Part shown: positions 6,337-7,559 of the stretch, piece by piece
How the letters are laid out: the number at the start of each line of letters is the position of its first letter
Numbering within the stretch: the first letter of the stretch is position 1
From: Bacteroidales bacterium UBA4788
GTDB lineage: Bacteria > Bacteroidota > Bacteroidia > Bacteroidales > VadinHA17
Length of the DNA: 7,559 nt
Direction: 5' to 3'
Assembly: GCA_002402965.1 (NCBI GenBank)
Contig: DHGW01000013.1
Coordinates: 5,162 to 12,720 of the forward strand
The notes under the pieces: generated by a model
The model's input: only the letters and a program-made list of their open reading frames with translations
Database searches by the model: none
Told to the model about the DNA's origin: nothing
Translations under genes and position numbers: made by a program

Positions 6337-7512
6337 ATGAAAAAACCGGGATTACTCTTTCTGCTGATTGCGCTTGCTGTTGCAGCCTGTTCGGCCGACG
6401 GAAACGACAATACCCTGAAGACCGGGGCTGAAAATACGGGGGAGTACCTCCCGCTACTCGAGGGCAGGAAAGTTGCCGTTGTGGCAAACCAGACCTCGAT
6501 GGTCGGACAGAGACATCTTGTTGATACCCTTATCTCCCTGGGAATCGAGGTTAAGCTGATCTTTGCCCCGGAACACGGCTTCAGGGACCTGGCTGACGAC
6601 GGCGCCGTGATCACATCGGGAACTGATCCCGTAACGGGTATTGAGGTCATCAGCCTCTACGCCTCAAAGAAGAAGCCGGCGCCGGAGGATTTGTCGGGAA
6701 TTGACGCGGTCATTTTTGATATCCAGGATGTGGGAACGAGGTTCTACACCTACCTGACCACCATGTGTTACGTGATGGAGGCATGTGCCGAAAACGGCAA
6801 GCCGTTCATAGTCATGGACCGGCCCAATCCGAACGGGTATTACGTTGACGGTCCGATACTGGACACTGCGAACTACAGCTCTTTCGTAGGAATTCATCCA
6901 ATCCCCGTTGTGCATGGCATGACCTTCGGGGAATATGCGGGAATGGTAAACGGCGAGGGGTGGCTGGCAGGAGGCATCAGGTGTGATCTGAAGGTCATCA
7001 GGTGCAGCAACTACACTCACAGTACGATGTATGAGTTGCCTGTGATACCCTCTCCCAACCTGCCGGACATGAATGCGATCTATCTCTATCCCTCGATCTG
7101 TTTCTCAGAGGGGACTGTGCTCTCATGCGGTCGCGGGACGGAATTTCCGTTCCAGGTGCTTGGGGCGCCCGGGATGCCTGACACCGGGTTCAGCTTCACG
7201 CCTGAGCCCTCCTTCGGGTCATCCAGCCCCAGGCATAACGGGGCGGTATGTTACGGGATTGATTTGCGTAATGCTCTTGCCGATGGCCTTGTGCCAAAGG
7301 CGGAGATCAACCTTCAGTGGATTATAGAAATGTATAAGGCATATCCCGAAAAAGAGAAATTCTTTACGGGGTATTTCGACACGCTGGCGGGCAGCAGTAC
7401 GTTGCGGGAGCAGATCATCAGCGGCATGAGACAGGAGGAGATAAAGGCGACATGGAAAGATGGTCTGGACCGGTTCAGGGCCATCCGCGCAAAATACCTG
7501 TTGTACGATTAG
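6337..7512 (+). CDS. namZ: Lipoprotein exo-beta-N-acetylmuramidase NamZ (DUF1343, GH171)
   Basis: NamZ-family enzymes remove single MurNAc residues from the non-reducing end of peptide-free peptidoglycan strands, in cell-wall turnover or recycling. From the ATG at 6337 the protein is 391 aa. It starts with a lipoprotein signal peptide (MKKPG, then a hydrophobic stretch) and lipobox VAAC with C18 as the lipidated residue, so it should be anchored outside the cytoplasm. Family motifs are VANQTS at 48-53, APEHGFRD at 77-84 (the Glu-His pair E79/H80 is probably catalytic), FDIQDVGTRFYTY at 127-139, DRPNPNG at 161-167, PIPVVHGMT at 188-196 and GRGTEFPFQ at 265-273. The upstream ATG at 6274 would put 21 polar residues before the signal peptide, so it is rejected. 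The gene is divergent from the LolC/E-like permease. Asp residues soon after C18 could favour surface export in Bacteroidota, but that is speculative. The family assignment is firm; the activity is inferred from homology. Confidence 0.9.
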   Translation: MKKPGLLFLLIALAVAACSADGNDNTLKTGAENTGEYLPLLEGRKVAVVANQTSMVGQRHLVDTLISLGIEVKLIFAPEHGFRDLADDGAVITSGTDPVTGIEVISLYASKKKPAPEDLSGIDAVIFDIQDVGTRFYTYLTTMCYVMEACAENGKPFIVMDRPNPNGYYVDGPILDTANYSSFVGIHPIPVVHGMTFGEYAGMVNGEGWLAGGIRCDLKVIRCSNYTHSTMYELPVIPSPNLPDMNAIYLYPSICFSEGTVLSCGRGTEFPFQVLGAPGMPDTGFSFTPEPSFGSSSPRHNGAVCYGIDLRNALADGLVPKAEINLQWIIEMYKAYPEKEKFFTGYFDTLAGSSTLREQIISGMRQEEIKATWKDGLDRFRAIRAKYLLYD

Positions 7513-7559
7513 TTACAATTCTGTATCCTCTACGAGGAATTTGATTTTCCGGTGACCCT
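7513..7559 (-). CDS. Possible C-terminus of a leftward gene (partial, runs off the right edge)
   Basis: On the minus strand the frame ending in TAA at 7515-7513 is open to the window edge. It encodes a tail ending GHRKIKFLVEDTEL, which looks protein-like. Its stop would directly abut the namZ stop (7512) with no spacer. I do not recognise the family. Fourteen codons are too few for certainty, and the stretch could be plain intergenic sequence. Confidence 0.35.
   Translation of the reverse strand, partial: GHRKIKFLVEDTEL

Noticed and set aside
6225..6650. Leftward frame of 141 codons overlapping the 5' part of namZ
   Set aside because: It is antisense to the namZ signal peptide and conserved motifs, is Ser-rich, and shows no recognisable family.

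Overview
The window looks like chromosomal DNA from a Gram-negative bacterium of the Bacteroidota, probably Bacteroidales-like. Three things point there. The aminotransferase closely resembles Bacteroidales homologues. The window holds an outer-membrane-biogenesis type (LolC/E) permease and a lipoprotein of the NamZ (DUF1343) family. Sites matching the Bacteroidota promoter element TAnnTTTG lie ahead of genes that lack a strong Shine-Dalgarno sequence. The assignment comes from reading the sequence, not from a database search.

Layout, left to right. The left edge holds a possible C-terminal scrap of a rightward gene (2-40). A class I/II PLP-dependent aminotransferase follows (97-1293, +). A compact foldback built from 7-bp tandem repeats (1294-1360) separates it from a convergent two-gene operon on the minus strand: gatE (4745-2754), then gatD (2745-1360), 8 bp apart. 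The 217-bp gap at 4746-4962 holds a likely terminator for the next leftward gene, a weak gatE promoter candidate and a strong inverted repeat in the gatE leader. A LolC/LolE-like permease follows (6207-4963, -). It is divergent from a predicted lipoprotein exo-beta-N-acetylmuramidase, NamZ (6337-7512, +), across a 129-bp region that again contains 7-bp-period repeats. The last 47 bases may be the C-terminus of a leftward gene whose stop codon abuts that of namZ.

How the genes work together. GatD and GatE form one enzyme, the archaeal-type glutamyl-tRNA(Gln) amidotransferase: GatD releases ammonia from glutamine, and GatE activates and amidates Glu on tRNA(Gln). The two flanking envelope genes (lipoprotein release and peptidoglycan-fragment turnover) and the aminotransferase are housekeeping functions with no evident mechanistic link to it.

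The main point of interest is a complete GatDE pair, classically regarded as archaeal, in an otherwise bacterial context. I see no phage, IS, CRISPR, tRNA or rRNA, and no convincing wholly new multi-gene system.
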